From the NCBI RefSeq assembly GCF_019312595.1, contig NZ_JAHWDQ010000004.1, forward strand, positions 62,001 through 126,000: a stretch of 64,000 nt of DNA, written 5' to 3'. This document shows, piece by piece, positions 48,184 through 58,002 of this stretch. How positions within the stretch are numbered: position 1 is the first letter of the stretch; the number at the start of each line of letters is the position of its first letter. The notes beneath the pieces were generated by a model, which saw nothing but the letters and a program-made list of their open reading frames with translations, did not search any database and was not told the DNA's origin. This stretch comes from Zhongshania aquimaris (lineage in GTDB: Bacteria > Pseudomonadota > Gammaproteobacteria > Pseudomonadales > Spongiibacteraceae). Position numbers and translations under genes: made by a program.

Positions 48184-50400
48184 ATGTTTTCATTTCGACC
48201 CTATGCCATATCGGCCGGCGCTCTAATTGCAGTCGTAGCAAGCGTCAACAGCAGCTATGCCCAGCAATCTGACAACGGCCTTACACTAGAAGAGGTGGTG
48301 GTAACTGCTCAGAAAAAATCTGAATCACTGCAAGACGCGCCAATTTCGCTACTTGCCTTCGATAGTGAAAAGTTAGAAAAGCTAGGCGTGAGCGATGTTG
48401 GCGATATCCAGGGCGCCGTTCCTAATTTGTCGACCGCTCCACACCCGTCAAATCGCAACTCCTTGACTGCCTTTATACGCGGCGTGGGTAATGCAGACTT
48501 ACAAATTACCAAAGACCCCGCTGTGGGAGTTTATCTTGACGGTGTTTATTTAGGACGCTCGGCGGGCCTGACCGCTGATATTGCCGACGTACAAGCCATC
48601 GAAGTACTACGTGGACCACAGGGCACTCTCTACGGCCGCAACACCACTGGCGGTGCGATATCAATTCGCAGCGCACAGCCAGACGAAGAATTTAGCTTGA
48701 AACAAAAGCTCAGCAAAGGTAATCGCGGTTACTGGCGCTCGCTTACCCAAGCCAATATTCCCCTTAGCGATACCCTAATGATGCGCGCTGCATTCAGTCG
48801 CAGCGCAGAAGACGGCTGGGTAGAAAACACCGGAGCCGGTAAAGATTTTGGCGAACAGCAAAAACTGGCGGCACGCATTGCCATTCGCTGGCTAGTGAAT
48901 GATGCGGTGAGCATCGACTACGCCTATGACCAGTCAGAAATTGAAGGCGGCCAACTCGCCTACCAATTAAGCCGCACTACCAATGCCAATGGCGCTGGAT
49001 TTGCACCCTTCGCTCGCGAATCTCGCCAATCAAGCCTGTCGGTAAATAATTTAGAAAGCAGCTCAGATGACGTCAGCGGCCACAGCTTAGTGACCACCTG
49101 GTTTGTGAATGACGACCTCACCGTAAAATCAATTACCGCCTACCGAGATCTCGATGAGTTTGCCTATCAAGATTATTCAGCCAGCGCGCACCACTTCAGT
49201 GGTGGCATGTTCCCATCGCTGGTTGCGAGCGGCGCAGAAATTCTCGATACCCGCACTGACAAAGTGCAAGACCAGATCTCGCAAGAGATTCAATTCCTTG
49301 GCACGATGGCCGACGGAAAAATTGACTACGTTGGCGGACTCTATTACTTCAAAGAAGAGGGTAGCGAAGACCAACTGGCCTCCCTCAACCTCCTCGCACT
49401 GGGCGGCTTTCCGCAAATTGCCGAAGAGTATTACGAAATTGATGCCAGCGCAGAATCTCTCGCGGCGTTTTCTCAACTTGAATACACCCCTGACATCCTA
49501 GAGCAACGCCTGCATCTCACCCTTGGTTTGCGCTATACCAGTGACAAACGCGAAGCGACCAAGTACGACAATTTATACAACAACCAAAACGGCGCCACTG
49601 TGGGCGGTGACCAGACCTCCAGTAAATTTACCCCCAGCTTCACCGCAGCCTACGATATTAGCGATGACATCAATGCCTACGCCAAAATCGCCACGGCCTA
49701 TCGCGCTGGCGGTTTTAATACTCGCGGCACAGAGGCACGTTTTGCCGGCGGTTTCGAGCCAGAAGAACTATTGGCCTACGAAATTGGCAGCAAGGCGGAG
49801 CTGCTCAATCGCCGTATCCGTCTCAACCTTGCCGCATTCTGGTATGAATACACCGATCTGCAGGTAGACCAAAGCGATCCAGTCAACATTATTGCGACCG
49901 ACACATTTAACGCCGGTGAAGCGGAAATGTCCGGTGCAGAAATGGACTTAACTGCCGTGCTAACCCGGGACCTGCAACTAAATGTGAGTTACGGTTATCT
50001 CGACGCCAGCTATCAGTCCTTCATTCAGTACGGACAGGAAGTATCTCAATCTAAGAACGTCCCCTCAGCGCCACAACACAGCTACAACGTGAGCCTTGAC
50101 TACACCCGCCCAGTGTCCATTGGCGAGCTCAGCGCCACGGTCAATTACAGCTGGGAAGACGAGTACTATTTCAGCACCCAAGGCATTGCCCGCAAAGACG
50201 ACGTTGGCCTGTTAAGCGCCACCCTCGGCGTGAGTAATATCGCGATCGGCGACAGCGAACTTAGCGTGCAACTTTGGGGAAGAAACTTGGAAAACAAAAC
50301 CTACGCCGCGCACGAAATCGACTGGGCGGAGAGTGGCTTTGTGACCACCATATTTGGTGAGCCACGCAGCTACGGGGTAGATGTCACCTTGTCATTCTAA
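48184..50400 (+). CDS. TonB-dependent outer-membrane receptor
   Basis: A 738-residue receptor. Signal peptide to about residue 26 (NSSYAQ), then EEVVVTAQKKSESLQDAPISL, the plug with GVYLDGVYLGRS and EVLRGPQGTLYGRNTTGG, and a barrel ending VDVTLSF. This sequence type is common in sphingomonads and oil-degrading gammaproteobacteria and often takes up hydrophobic carbon sources. Its position in the catabolic cluster suggests import of the cluster's substrate (inference). No FpvA-type signalling domain. Confidence 0.88.
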   Translation: MFSFRPYAISAGALIAVVASVNSSYAQQSDNGLTLEEVVVTAQKKSESLQDAPISLLAFDSEKLEKLGVSDVGDIQGAVPNLSTAPHPSNRNSLTAFIRGVGNADLQITKDPAVGVYLDGVYLGRSAGLTADIADVQAIEVLRGPQGTLYGRNTTGGAISIRSAQPDEEFSLKQKLSKGNRGYWRSLTQANIPLSDTLMMRAAFSRSAEDGWVENTGAGKDFGEQQKLAARIAIRWLVNDAVSIDYAYDQSEIEGGQLAYQLSRTTNANGAGFAPFARESRQSSLSVNNLESSSDDVSGHSLVTTWFVNDDLTVKSITAYRDLDEFAYQDYSASAHHFSGGMFPSLVASGAEILDTRTDKVQDQISQEIQFLGTMADGKIDYVGGLYYFKEEGSEDQLASLNLLALGGFPQIAEEYYEIDASAESLAAFSQLEYTPDILEQRLHLTLGLRYTSDKREATKYDNLYNNQNGATVGGDQTSSKFTPSFTAAYDISDDINAYAKIATAYRAGGFNTRGTEARFAGGFEPEELLAYEIGSKAELLNRRIRLNLAAFWYEYTDLQVDQSDPVNIIATDTFNAGEAEMSGAEMDLTAVLTRDLQLNVSYGYLDASYQSFIQYGQEVSQSKNVPSAPQHSYNVSLDYTRPVSIGELSATVNYSWEDEYYFSTQGIARKDDVGLLSATLGVSNIAIGDSELSVQLWGRNLENKTYAAHEIDWAESGFVTTIFGEPRSYGVDVTLSF

Positions 50401-50424
50401 GTATCGCTTATTACTTTAAGCACT

Positions 50425-50498
50425 CTAGTAGTCCTTCAACGTGATATTGAAGGACTACTAGGGTCTGCTCACACTCAATTGGCAGTGTGAACAGCCCC
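50425..50498. repeat. Two tandem hairpins downstream of the TonB receptor gene
   Basis: First a 15-bp perfect stem (50425-50439 with 50447-50461; loop of 7), then an imperfect one (50461-50475 with 50484-50498, 13 of 15 paired). Neither has a U tract, so they are not classic terminators. They could be 3' processing or protective structures. Confidence 0.7.
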
Positions 50499-50629
50499 TA
50501 AACCTCATGAACGTGGCCTTAGCCACATCGACGCTTTACCGGACGACATCTCACTTTATAAATATCCGCTCTACCACCCTCCCCCCGACCAACGCAAAAC
50601 CCCAAGCTATTAAATGACGCAGATGAAAC
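50499..50629. other. Non-coding stretch after the TonB receptor
   Basis: Part of a gap of about 500 bases (50401-50897) between the TonB receptor and the wax ester synthase genes. Nothing recognisable here apart from the neighbouring hairpins and the small ORF listed next. Confidence 0.5.
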
Positions 50630-50722
50630 TCATCGCGTATTAATATCGGCCTCCTCGGAAATCACCTTGCGACGGTAACGAGCCCCCTCAAACTCTACGA
50701 AGACATTAAATTTGCTCTGCAT
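50630..50722 (-). CDS. Possible 30-residue protein
   Basis: A short minus-strand frame, MQSKFNVFVEFEGARYRR followed by KVISEEADINTR, with AAGGG 5 bases before the ATG. It is the only plausible coding sequence in the gap. The amino acid pattern (beta-like, charged) looks like real protein, but a fragment of a decayed gene is equally possible. Function unknown. Confidence 0.35.
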   Translation of the reverse strand: MQSKFNVFVEFEGARYRRKVISEEADINTR

Positions 50723-50897
50723 TCAAACCCTTCACAAATATGGCGCAGTTATTGCTGAATTTTTATCGCGATGACTAGTCACAATCAGATAGCGAATTCA
50801 CACCTATTTTAAATCAGTCACTGACTGACACATCGCCGCCATAAAATGTTCTTACTCTAGTTTCGGTAGCTAAATCAGAATAAGGAAGCACAGCACT

Positions 50898-52343
50898 ATG
50901 CAACAATTAGACGGCCTAGATGCCTTTTTTGCCTTGAACGAACGTCAACACGCGCCCATGCATATTGCTGCTTTTTCAGTTTATAAACCCAGCACAACCA
51001 AACATAAAAACTTTTTACAGCAGGAAATACACCAGAGTTTCCAAGAGCGACTATCGACTTCCCCGATTTTTAGACGCCGCTTGTTTAACGTATCGTATGG
51101 TATGGATCACCCCTACTGGATTGAAGATCAGAATTTTGACCTCAAGCACCATATATTCAGCCATTCGATTAAAGACCACGACGGCGACTTGGAATCCCTG
51201 TTAGCGAACCTACACGCCCAAGCCATGAACATGACTCGGCCACTTTGGGAGGTACACGTCATACATGGTCTCGGCACCTTAAAAGGCTATGACAAAGGTA
51301 CCTTCGGCTTATACTTAAAAGTACATCACGCGGCAATGGACGGGGTTTCCGGTACGGAAATTTTAGCGGGCCTACACAATTTAGCCCCCCAGCCTTTTTC
51401 GCCGAGCGAGCAAACGGATGACTGGCAGCCTGATACGATGCCAAGCCAGTGGGCGCTAGGCCGCCAAGCCTGTATCAATAATCTTCGCAAACCTATCAAT
51501 CTGACACGGCAGGCACGCACGCTGATTCCCTCGTTTAAAAAGGCCGCCAGCCTCAAAATTAGCGATCACACGCCCAAGGTAAGCTGGCAAAAATCGCCTT
51601 TCAATACCCGTATCGATGCAGAGCGAAATATCTTGCTGCTGCGTTTTGATTTCTGTCGGCTGCGCCAAATTCGGCGTCACTATCCCCACACCACGGTTAA
51701 TCACGTCATGCTCAGCATTGTTGGCGGCGCCTTGCGGCGCTATCTGATTGCGCTGAATAGTCTGCCGGAAAACCCGTTGGCATCGATGGTCCCAGTAAAT
51801 GTGCGCAATCGCGACAGCAATGTCGCCGGCAATGCAATCAGTATGTTGCTCGCCAATTTACGCACCGACATCGAATGTCCGCTGCAACGCCTGCAAGCGG
51901 TTCGAGACGCGGCCAACAACGCCAAAGATTTTTCTAAATCCATTGGCCGCACAGCCATTACGTCGCTGGTGCGGGAAATGCCCAATAGCCTCGGCGCCGC
52001 AACACTGCGCACGCTGTCTTCTCTCGCCTACTGGCCCGGCGGCATTGCCGCACCCGCCTGCACGATTGTCAGCAACGTGCCTGGGCCTCCCGTTCCGCTG
52101 TATTTTAACGATGCCAAAATGGTAGATATGATGTGCCTGGGGCTCATTATCGACCACTTGGGCCTGTTTCATGTGGCCACCAGCTACAACGGGGTAATGA
52201 CCCTGTCGGTGCTGAGCAGCCCCAGTTCATTGACCGAGCCCGAGATATATCGGCGCTGCCTACAGGAATCTTATGAAGCTCTAGATGAAGCGGTTAGTCG
52301 AGCGGCAAGTAGCAGCCACAGCCCGCTAGCTAAGCGGGCTTAA
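50898..52343 (+). CDS. Wax ester synthase / diacylglycerol acyltransferase (WS/DGAT)
   Basis: A 481-residue enzyme of the bifunctional WS/DGAT family that esterifies fatty alcohols or diacylglycerol with acyl-CoA to make storage lipid. The active-site HHAAMDGVSGTEIL (HHxxxDG) is intact, and PVNVRNRDSNVAGNAISML and NVPGPPVPLYFNDAKM are family blocks. It suggests that the organism stores carbon from lipids or hydrocarbons. A 497-base gap separates it from the TonB gene. Confidence 0.9.
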   Translation: MQQLDGLDAFFALNERQHAPMHIAAFSVYKPSTTKHKNFLQQEIHQSFQERLSTSPIFRRRLFNVSYGMDHPYWIEDQNFDLKHHIFSHSIKDHDGDLESLLANLHAQAMNMTRPLWEVHVIHGLGTLKGYDKGTFGLYLKVHHAAMDGVSGTEILAGLHNLAPQPFSPSEQTDDWQPDTMPSQWALGRQACINNLRKPINLTRQARTLIPSFKKAASLKISDHTPKVSWQKSPFNTRIDAERNILLLRFDFCRLRQIRRHYPHTTVNHVMLSIVGGALRRYLIALNSLPENPLASMVPVNVRNRDSNVAGNAISMLLANLRTDIECPLQRLQAVRDAANNAKDFSKSIGRTAITSLVREMPNSLGAATLRTLSSLAYWPGGIAAPACTIVSNVPGPPVPLYFNDAKMVDMMCLGLIIDHLGLFHVATSYNGVMTLSVLSSPSSLTEPEIYRRCLQESYEALDEAVSRAASSSHSPLAKRA

Positions 52344-52474
52344 ACCAGCAAATTTAAGGGATTGGGCATTAAATTAAAGCAAAACTAAATTTTCCCTTGA
52401 AATGCGCGAGCAAAACCCCATTTTTAATGTCACAAGAAAAGATAATGACACTCGCTCGGCAAGGGAAACCCCCA

Positions 52475-53431
52475 ATGACGGAAAAACAATCCATCGGCCA
52501 ATTACGCAACTGGCTGACTTCTCAGATTATTGGCCAACAAAGCCTGGTCGACCGCCTGCTAATTGCCCTGCTGGCAGACGGCCATCTACTGGTTGAAGGT
52601 GCGCCCGGCTTAGCAAAAACCAAGGCGATTAAAACCTTGTCGGACGGGATTGATGCAAGCTTCCAACGCATTCAGTTTACCCCTGACCTGCTGCCTGGCG
52701 ACGTGACCGGTAGTGATATATACCGCCCCGAAACCGGTGTATTTGAATTTCAACCGGGGCCAATTTTTCACAATTTGGTGCTGGCCGACGAAATCAACAG
52801 AGCTCCCGCCAAGGTGCAGTCAGCTTTATTAGAAGCAATGGCCGAACGACAGGTCAGTGTTGGCAGTAAGACCTTGCCCCTACCGGCACTATTCCTGGTA
52901 ATGGCCACCCAAAACCCCCTTGAGCAAGAGGGCACTTACCCACTCCCGGAAGCCCAGCTTGACCGCTTTTTAATGCACGTGAATGTGGCCTACCCCAATG
53001 CTGCAGCGGAATTGGAAATTCTCCGCAGGGTGCGCGCAGAAGCCAAGGGCGAAATTGACACTCCCAACCCGCTCAGCCAAGAAACCCTGCTCGCTGCCCG
53101 CAAGCAGGTCCTAGATCTGCATATGGCAGACGCCGTCGAGGAGTATATGGTTCAGCTGGTAGTAGCCAGCCGAGACGCGAAAACCCTAGACGCCGACCTC
53201 GGTAACTGGATAGAAGTTGGCGCCAGCCCTCGCGCGACGATTGCATTGGATCGCTGCTCCCGCGCCCATGCTTGGCTAAATGGTCGCGACTACGTCAGCC
53301 CTGACGATGTCCAAGCGATCGCACACGATGTGCTCCGTCACCGCCTGATTCTGAGCTTTGAAGCCGAGGCCGACGGCATCCGCAAAGACGACATTATTGA
53401 CCGCCTTCTGCAGGTGGTGCCAGTGGCATGA
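52475..53431 (+). CDS. MoxR-family AAA+ ATPase
   Basis: A 318-residue ATPase. Walker A is EGAPGLAKTKAIK, Walker B LVLADEINRAPAKVQSALL, sensor 1 MATQNPLEQEGTYPLPEAQ. MoxR ATPases work with VWA-domain proteins as chaperones for assembly of metal or membrane complexes or in stress tolerance. The ATG at 52475 (MTEKQSIGQL) has AAGGGA upstream; the longer reading to 52397 has no good site. It begins the Bat operon, with an ATGA overlap to the next gene. Confidence 0.9.
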   Translation: MTEKQSIGQLRNWLTSQIIGQQSLVDRLLIALLADGHLLVEGAPGLAKTKAIKTLSDGIDASFQRIQFTPDLLPGDVTGSDIYRPETGVFEFQPGPIFHNLVLADEINRAPAKVQSALLEAMAERQVSVGSKTLPLPALFLVMATQNPLEQEGTYPLPEAQLDRFLMHVNVAYPNAAAELEILRRVRAEAKGEIDTPNPLSQETLLAARKQVLDLHMADAVEEYMVQLVVASRDAKTLDADLGNWIEVGASPRATIALDRCSRAHAWLNGRDYVSPDDVQAIAHDVLRHRLILSFEAEADGIRKDDIIDRLLQVVPVA

Positions 53432-54378
53432 ACAGCCCCCTGCGCAGTGATTTTAGCGCACCGGTGAAAGGCGCAATCGTCGATCAGCAGGCGCTGATTC
53501 ACACCCGCTTTGGCGCCACAAAACTAAAGGCGACACCGCGCCGGCGCCACTTTGCCAAACAGGGCGGCAATCACGCTTCGCCATTTAAGGGCCGCGGCTT
53601 GGCATTTCACCACGTGCGCGAATATCAAGGTGGCGATGAAATTCGCCACATCGATTGGCGGGTGACAGCCCGCACGGCAAAGGCGCACACCAAGATTTTT
53701 GAAGAAGAAAAAGAACGGCCGGTTGTGCTATGTTTGGATCAGCGCGCCAGCATGTTTTTTGGCAGTCGCCATTGCTTTAAATCGGTACTGGCCTGTCACG
53801 TTGCCGCCACCCTCGCGTGGGCGGGACTAGAAAACAATGACCGGGTTGGTGGCCTGGTATTTGCCGATGAACACCACCGCGAAGTGCGGCCGCGTCGCAG
53901 CCATCGCGCAGTGCTCAATTTTATCCACACCGCGGCCGAATATAACCAAACCCTCAGCCACGCAAGCGCCGCGCCTGATATCGCCAGCGACCAGAGCTTG
54001 GCCACTGCCTTTGAAGAAATGCGGCGTATTACTCGCCCCGGCTCCACGGTCTATGTCGTCAGTGATTTCGCTGGTTATCAAAGGCAAGCCGAACGCCAAT
54101 TGCATTTAATGGCCCGCCACAACGACGTGATCGCTATATCCATCAGCGATCCAATGGAAGAAAGCTTACCCGCCAACGGCAACTACCCTGTCAGCAACGG
54201 TCGCGAACGCTTACAAATGCGCCTGACAAATAGCCTGCGCGAACAATTCCTCAATCGGCATCGGCAAGAAAGTCACGAATTACAAGCCAGCCTGAAAAGA
54301 GGCGGTATTCACCATATTGCGCTTTCAACCGACGCCGCATACTTTCAAACACTTCAGCGCGGACTGGGGCGGGGATGA
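53428..54378 (+). CDS. DUF58 domain protein
   Basis: A 316-residue cytoplasmic protein. The DUF58 block GRGLAFHHVREYQGGDEIRH followed by IDWRVTARTAKAH is present, and a VWA-like segment PVVLCLDQRASMF follows. Members are almost always paired with MoxR ATPases, as here. Overlaps moxR and the next gene by 4 bases each. Confidence 0.9.
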   Translation: MNSPLRSDFSAPVKGAIVDQQALIHTRFGATKLKATPRRRHFAKQGGNHASPFKGRGLAFHHVREYQGGDEIRHIDWRVTARTAKAHTKIFEEEKERPVVLCLDQRASMFFGSRHCFKSVLACHVAATLAWAGLENNDRVGGLVFADEHHREVRPRRSHRAVLNFIHTAAEYNQTLSHASAAPDIASDQSLATAFEEMRRITRPGSTVYVVSDFAGYQRQAERQLHLMARHNDVIAISISDPMEESLPANGNYPVSNGRERLQMRLTNSLREQFLNRHRQESHELQASLKRGGIHHIALSTDAAYFQTLQRGLGRG

Positions 54379-54890
54379 ACGCAAATAATCTAGCCGCACT
54401 AAATCCTACTGCAGGCCAATCATCGCCATTGGATCAGCTCGCTGATATTCATTTACCGCCACCCGTGGCCAGCTTTCCCTGGGCACCAGGCTGGTGGCTA
54501 GTGATCGCTGCAATCATCTTTGTCACCTTGGCAGCGGTGCTTTACCTTCGTCACTACCGCCGTAAAAATGCATTCCGGCGCGCAGCGCTCGCTGAATTAT
54601 TTGCGCTTAAGGCCGTAGAAAATAATCAGGAATTTGCACAGCAACTCAATCAACTACTGCGCCGTGTCGCACTGCATAGCTACGCAAATAAAAATATCGC
54701 CGGCTTAAGCGGTGATAAATGGACTGATTTTCTATATCGAAGTTGCGGTGACAAACCCGCGTTCACCGATACCGCCATGGAGGCGATGCTAAACGCGGCT
54801 TATCAGTCTGCGGCCCAATCACTCCCCCGCGACGTTCTTATTGCAGAAAGTACGGTGTGGATAAAACGTCACCGGAGCCACCATGTTTGA
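54375..54890 (+). CDS. DUF4381 membrane protein
   Basis: A 171-residue protein with one membrane helix (about 33-57, GWWLVIAAIIFVTLAAVLYL) preceded by the typical LADIHLPPPVASFPWAPG motif of DUF4381, then a basic helical C-terminal domain. Found in MoxR-Bat operons between the DUF58 and BatA genes; function unknown. Overlaps the next gene by 8 bases. Confidence 0.85.
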   Translation: MNANNLAALNPTAGQSSPLDQLADIHLPPPVASFPWAPGWWLVIAAIIFVTLAAVLYLRHYRRKNAFRRAALAELFALKAVENNQEFAQQLNQLLRRVALHSYANKNIAGLSGDKWTDFLYRSCGDKPAFTDTAMEAMLNAAYQSAAQSLPRDVLIAESTVWIKRHRSHHV

Positions 54891-55914
54891 ATTTCAGTGG
54901 CCGCTGGTCTTTTTATTAATTCCCCTACCTCTGCTGGTGAGGTGGCTGTCAAAACCACATAGCCAAAATACGGCGGCCGCATTGCGGGTACCTTTTTTTG
55001 CGCAGCTGCGCAGCTTGGGCAGCGAGGACAGCGGCCCGATTCGCAGCGGCAATTATGGAAACCTCATTTTGCTCAGCCTGGTATGGCTAGCCCTGCTCGC
55101 CGGCGCAGCACGACCAATCTGGATTGGCGAACCCGTCGCCATGCCTACCACTGGCCGAGATCTGATGCTGGCAGTCGACATCTCTGGCTCAATGAGCCAG
55201 GAAGACATGATTATTAAAGACCAGGGCTTGCCGCGGATTGCCGTGGTCAAAGCGGTTGTGAATGAGTTTGTTCGACAGCGCCAAGGGGATAAATTAGGAC
55301 TGATTTTGTTTGGCTCCAATCCCTATATTCAGTCGCCGCTGTCCTTCGATTTAGAAACCCTCAGCACCTTGATGAATGAAGCCCAAGTGGGCTTTGCAGG
55401 CAAGCAGACAGCCATTGGTGACGCTATCGGCTTTGCCATAAAACGGCTGCGTCAACGGCCGGAAAACAGCCGTGTATTAATCTTACTCACCGACGGTGCA
55501 GATACCGCCAGTACCTTAAAACCACTAAAAGCCGCCGAGCTCGCCGCCGCCGAAAAAATTAAGATTTACACCATTGGCGTTGGCGCCACTGAAATGAAAG
55601 TGCCAGGCATCTTTGGCAGCAGTTTTGGCGCGCGCACCGTAAACCCCTCTGCCGATTTAGACGAAGACACGCTGCAAACCATTGCCAGCAAAACCGGCGG
55701 CGAATATTTTCGCGCTCGCAACCCCGCCGAACTCCAAGCGGCCTACGATGCAATTGCCGCACTAGAACCCGTTGAACAAGAACAGGAAATGCTGCGCCCG
55801 GAAAAATCACTGCTGCACTGGCCACTATTTTTTGCGGCTGCCGCCATGCTGTTGTTAGCACTGAGCCGCAACTGGCCGTTTAATACACGCGGACAAAGTG
55901 AGGGGGCTGCATGA
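54883..55914 (+). CDS. batA: VWA-domain membrane protein BatA
   Basis: A 343-residue protein with two N-terminal helices, a von Willebrand A domain with MIDAS residues in AVDISGSMSQEDM, GKQTAIGDAIGF and LTDGADTAS, and a C-terminal helix (LLHWPLFFAAAAMLLLALS). The VWA domain faces the periplasm. BatA and BatB form the membrane part of the aerotolerance-type complex with the MoxR ATPase. Overlaps batB by 4 bases. Confidence 0.9.
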   Translation: MFEFQWPLVFLLIPLPLLVRWLSKPHSQNTAAALRVPFFAQLRSLGSEDSGPIRSGNYGNLILLSLVWLALLAGAARPIWIGEPVAMPTTGRDLMLAVDISGSMSQEDMIIKDQGLPRIAVVKAVVNEFVRQRQGDKLGLILFGSNPYIQSPLSFDLETLSTLMNEAQVGFAGKQTAIGDAIGFAIKRLRQRPENSRVLILLTDGADTASTLKPLKAAELAAAEKIKIYTIGVGATEMKVPGIFGSSFGARTVNPSADLDEDTLQTIASKTGGEYFRARNPAELQAAYDAIAALEPVEQEQEMLRPEKSLLHWPLFFAAAAMLLLALSRNWPFNTRGQSEGAA

Positions 55915-57965
55915 ACATCGCCGGCCTGGAATTACACTGGATTCGACCAGAACTAGTGTGGACAGCGATCCCACTGCTAATCTGCGCCCTACTCCTCAGC
56001 CGCCAGCAATTTCAACAACGCAGTTGGCAAAAGCATATTGACCCTGCTCTATTGCCCTTTTTGCTCGACGGCAAACCGAGTGGCAAGCCCCGCCGATCTG
56101 CGCTTATTTTACTTATCGCCGCCGTGCTGACGTGGTTGGCTCTGCTAGGTCCGGCCTGGGAGAAAGCCCCCTCGCCCCTCCATAAAAATACCGACGGCCT
56201 GGTGGTAGTGTTGGATTTATCGCCATCGATGCTGGCCGAAGATATACAACCTTCACGCATGGGTCAGGCGCGCTTTAAGTTGCGCGACATCTTGCATTTA
56301 CGGCGCGACGGCCAAACCGGTTTGGTGGTATTTGCCGGCGACGCTTTTGTTGTGGCGCCACTCACCGACGATGTAAACACGCTGCTCACACTGATTCCCG
56401 GCCTTAATCCCGGCATGATGCCACTGCCCGGCAGCAACCCTCTCGCAGGAATTAGCCTCGCCAAAGACCTGCTGGATCGCAGTGGCGCGAATGGCCGGAT
56501 ATTACTCATTAGCGACGGCATTAATGGCCGACAACTTGATGGCATAGAATCCTTCCTTGGCAACAGCGACTACCCTCTTTCAGTACTCGCTGTTGGCACC
56601 GAGGATGGCGCGCCCATTCCCCTACCAGGCGGTGGCTTTGCACGGGACAAGGACGGCAACATTATTGTCCCGGCACTGAGCGCAGGCGAATTACAAAGCC
56701 TTGCATCGGCGGGTGGCGGTGATTACCGAGAACTCAGTTTAGACGACAGCGATATAAAAGCGCTCTCCGTCGATACCGCTACAAGTCTGAGCGCCGAAGC
56801 GGATAGCCGCACTGAACGCAATTACGATCAATGGAAAGACGCCGGCCCCTGGCTGGTATTATTGCTACTGCCCTTTGCGCTGCTCGGTTTTCGTAAAAGC
56901 TGGCTGGCCAGCTTTTTACCCCTGCTGCTTCCGGCTCTGCTTATCCTTCAACCCAGCAAGGCCAATGCCTTTGAGTTTACTGATCTGTGGCAGACCCCAG
57001 ATCAGCAAGCGGCAAAAATACTAGCAACTGAGCCGCAAGCCGCCGCTGAAAAATTTGAAAACCCGGAATGGAAAGCCGCCGCGCAGTATCGCGCCGGCGA
57101 CTTTGAGGCCGCCGCACAAAGCTACTCCCAGTTTGACAACGCAGACGGCCACTACAACCGCGGGAACGCGCTTGCCAAGGCCGGCAAACTCGATGAGGCC
57201 ATTGCCGCCTACCAGGCCGCACTGGAAAAAAATCCGGATCTTATCGACGCTCAAACGAATAAAAAAATAGTAGAAGAGCTGAAGAAACAACAAGAACAAA
57301 ATCAGCAGCAATCAAAAGACCAGAATCAAGACCAAAACGACAAGCAAGATCAGCAGAAGCAGAACCAAGAAAGCCAAGGTGAGAATAATCAGAATCAAGA
57401 TAGCGAAAGTTCTGACTCAGAGAGCTCTGAATCTGAAAGCTCAGATTCTAATGAAAATAATTCGCAAGACTCGCCGTCACAAAATCAACAGGGTGATTCG
57501 CAGAACAAAGACAATCAAAATTCTGAGCAAGAGGCGAATCAGGAAAATAATTCATCGTCTGATCAACAGGAAAACGACCGCGAGCAAGATGATGGTGAAC
57601 AAGCATCGGCAGAGCAACAAAGTGAACAGGCTAAGGCCGAAGAAGATCAAGCGCGGGAGCGCCAAGAACAGTTAGCAGAAGACTATGCTAAGCAGGCGGC
57701 CGAACAAAACGAAGCCGTTCAAAACGCATTACAAGCCAATCAAGACAACAAGACACAGGGCCAAGCTGCCGACAAACAAACTGCGCAAGCTGCCATGGAG
57801 AGCGACGAGCCGCTTACCGAAGAGGAGCAGGCTCGTGAGCAATGGCTGCGAAAAATCCCTGACAACCCGGGGAATTTATTGCGCAATAAATTTCGCTACC
57901 AACATTTAGAACGTCAGCAGCGCGGCGAACAGCAAGGCGGTAATGAAGACTATGCACCCTATTAA
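55911..57965 (+). CDS. BatB-BatC fusion: VWA domain, TPR and acidic low-complexity tail
   Basis: A 684-residue protein. Two N-terminal helices, a VWA domain with DLSPSMLAEDIQ, PGSNPLAGISLAKDLL and LISDGINGRQ, two helices (about 305-345), TPR repeats near 395-445 (HYNRGNALAKAGKLDEAIAA), then about 170 residues of Gln/Asn/Ser/Glu/Asp-rich text ending in a charged helical tail. BatB and BatC are often separate; here they form one frame. The end overlaps the start region of batD. Confidence 0.88.
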   Translation: MNIAGLELHWIRPELVWTAIPLLICALLLSRQQFQQRSWQKHIDPALLPFLLDGKPSGKPRRSALILLIAAVLTWLALLGPAWEKAPSPLHKNTDGLVVVLDLSPSMLAEDIQPSRMGQARFKLRDILHLRRDGQTGLVVFAGDAFVVAPLTDDVNTLLTLIPGLNPGMMPLPGSNPLAGISLAKDLLDRSGANGRILLISDGINGRQLDGIESFLGNSDYPLSVLAVGTEDGAPIPLPGGGFARDKDGNIIVPALSAGELQSLASAGGGDYRELSLDDSDIKALSVDTATSLSAEADSRTERNYDQWKDAGPWLVLLLLPFALLGFRKSWLASFLPLLLPALLILQPSKANAFEFTDLWQTPDQQAAKILATEPQAAAEKFENPEWKAAAQYRAGDFEAAAQSYSQFDNADGHYNRGNALAKAGKLDEAIAAYQAALEKNPDLIDAQTNKKIVEELKKQQEQNQQQSKDQNQDQNDKQDQQKQNQESQGENNQNQDSESSDSESSESESSDSNENNSQDSPSQNQQGDSQNKDNQNSEQEANQENNSSSDQQENDREQDDGEQASAEQQSEQAKAEEDQARERQEQLAEDYAKQAAEQNEAVQNALQANQDNKTQGQAADKQTAQAAMESDEPLTEEEQAREQWLRKIPDNPGNLLRNKFRYQHLERQQRGEQQGGNEDYAPY

Positions 57966-58002
57966 TTCGACAACAGACCATGCGCATCGCAGGAAAGCGT
58001 TT

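Noticed and set aside
50425-50461. Classic rho-independent terminator after the TonB receptor gene
   Set aside because: The stem is strong but no T run follows on either strand.
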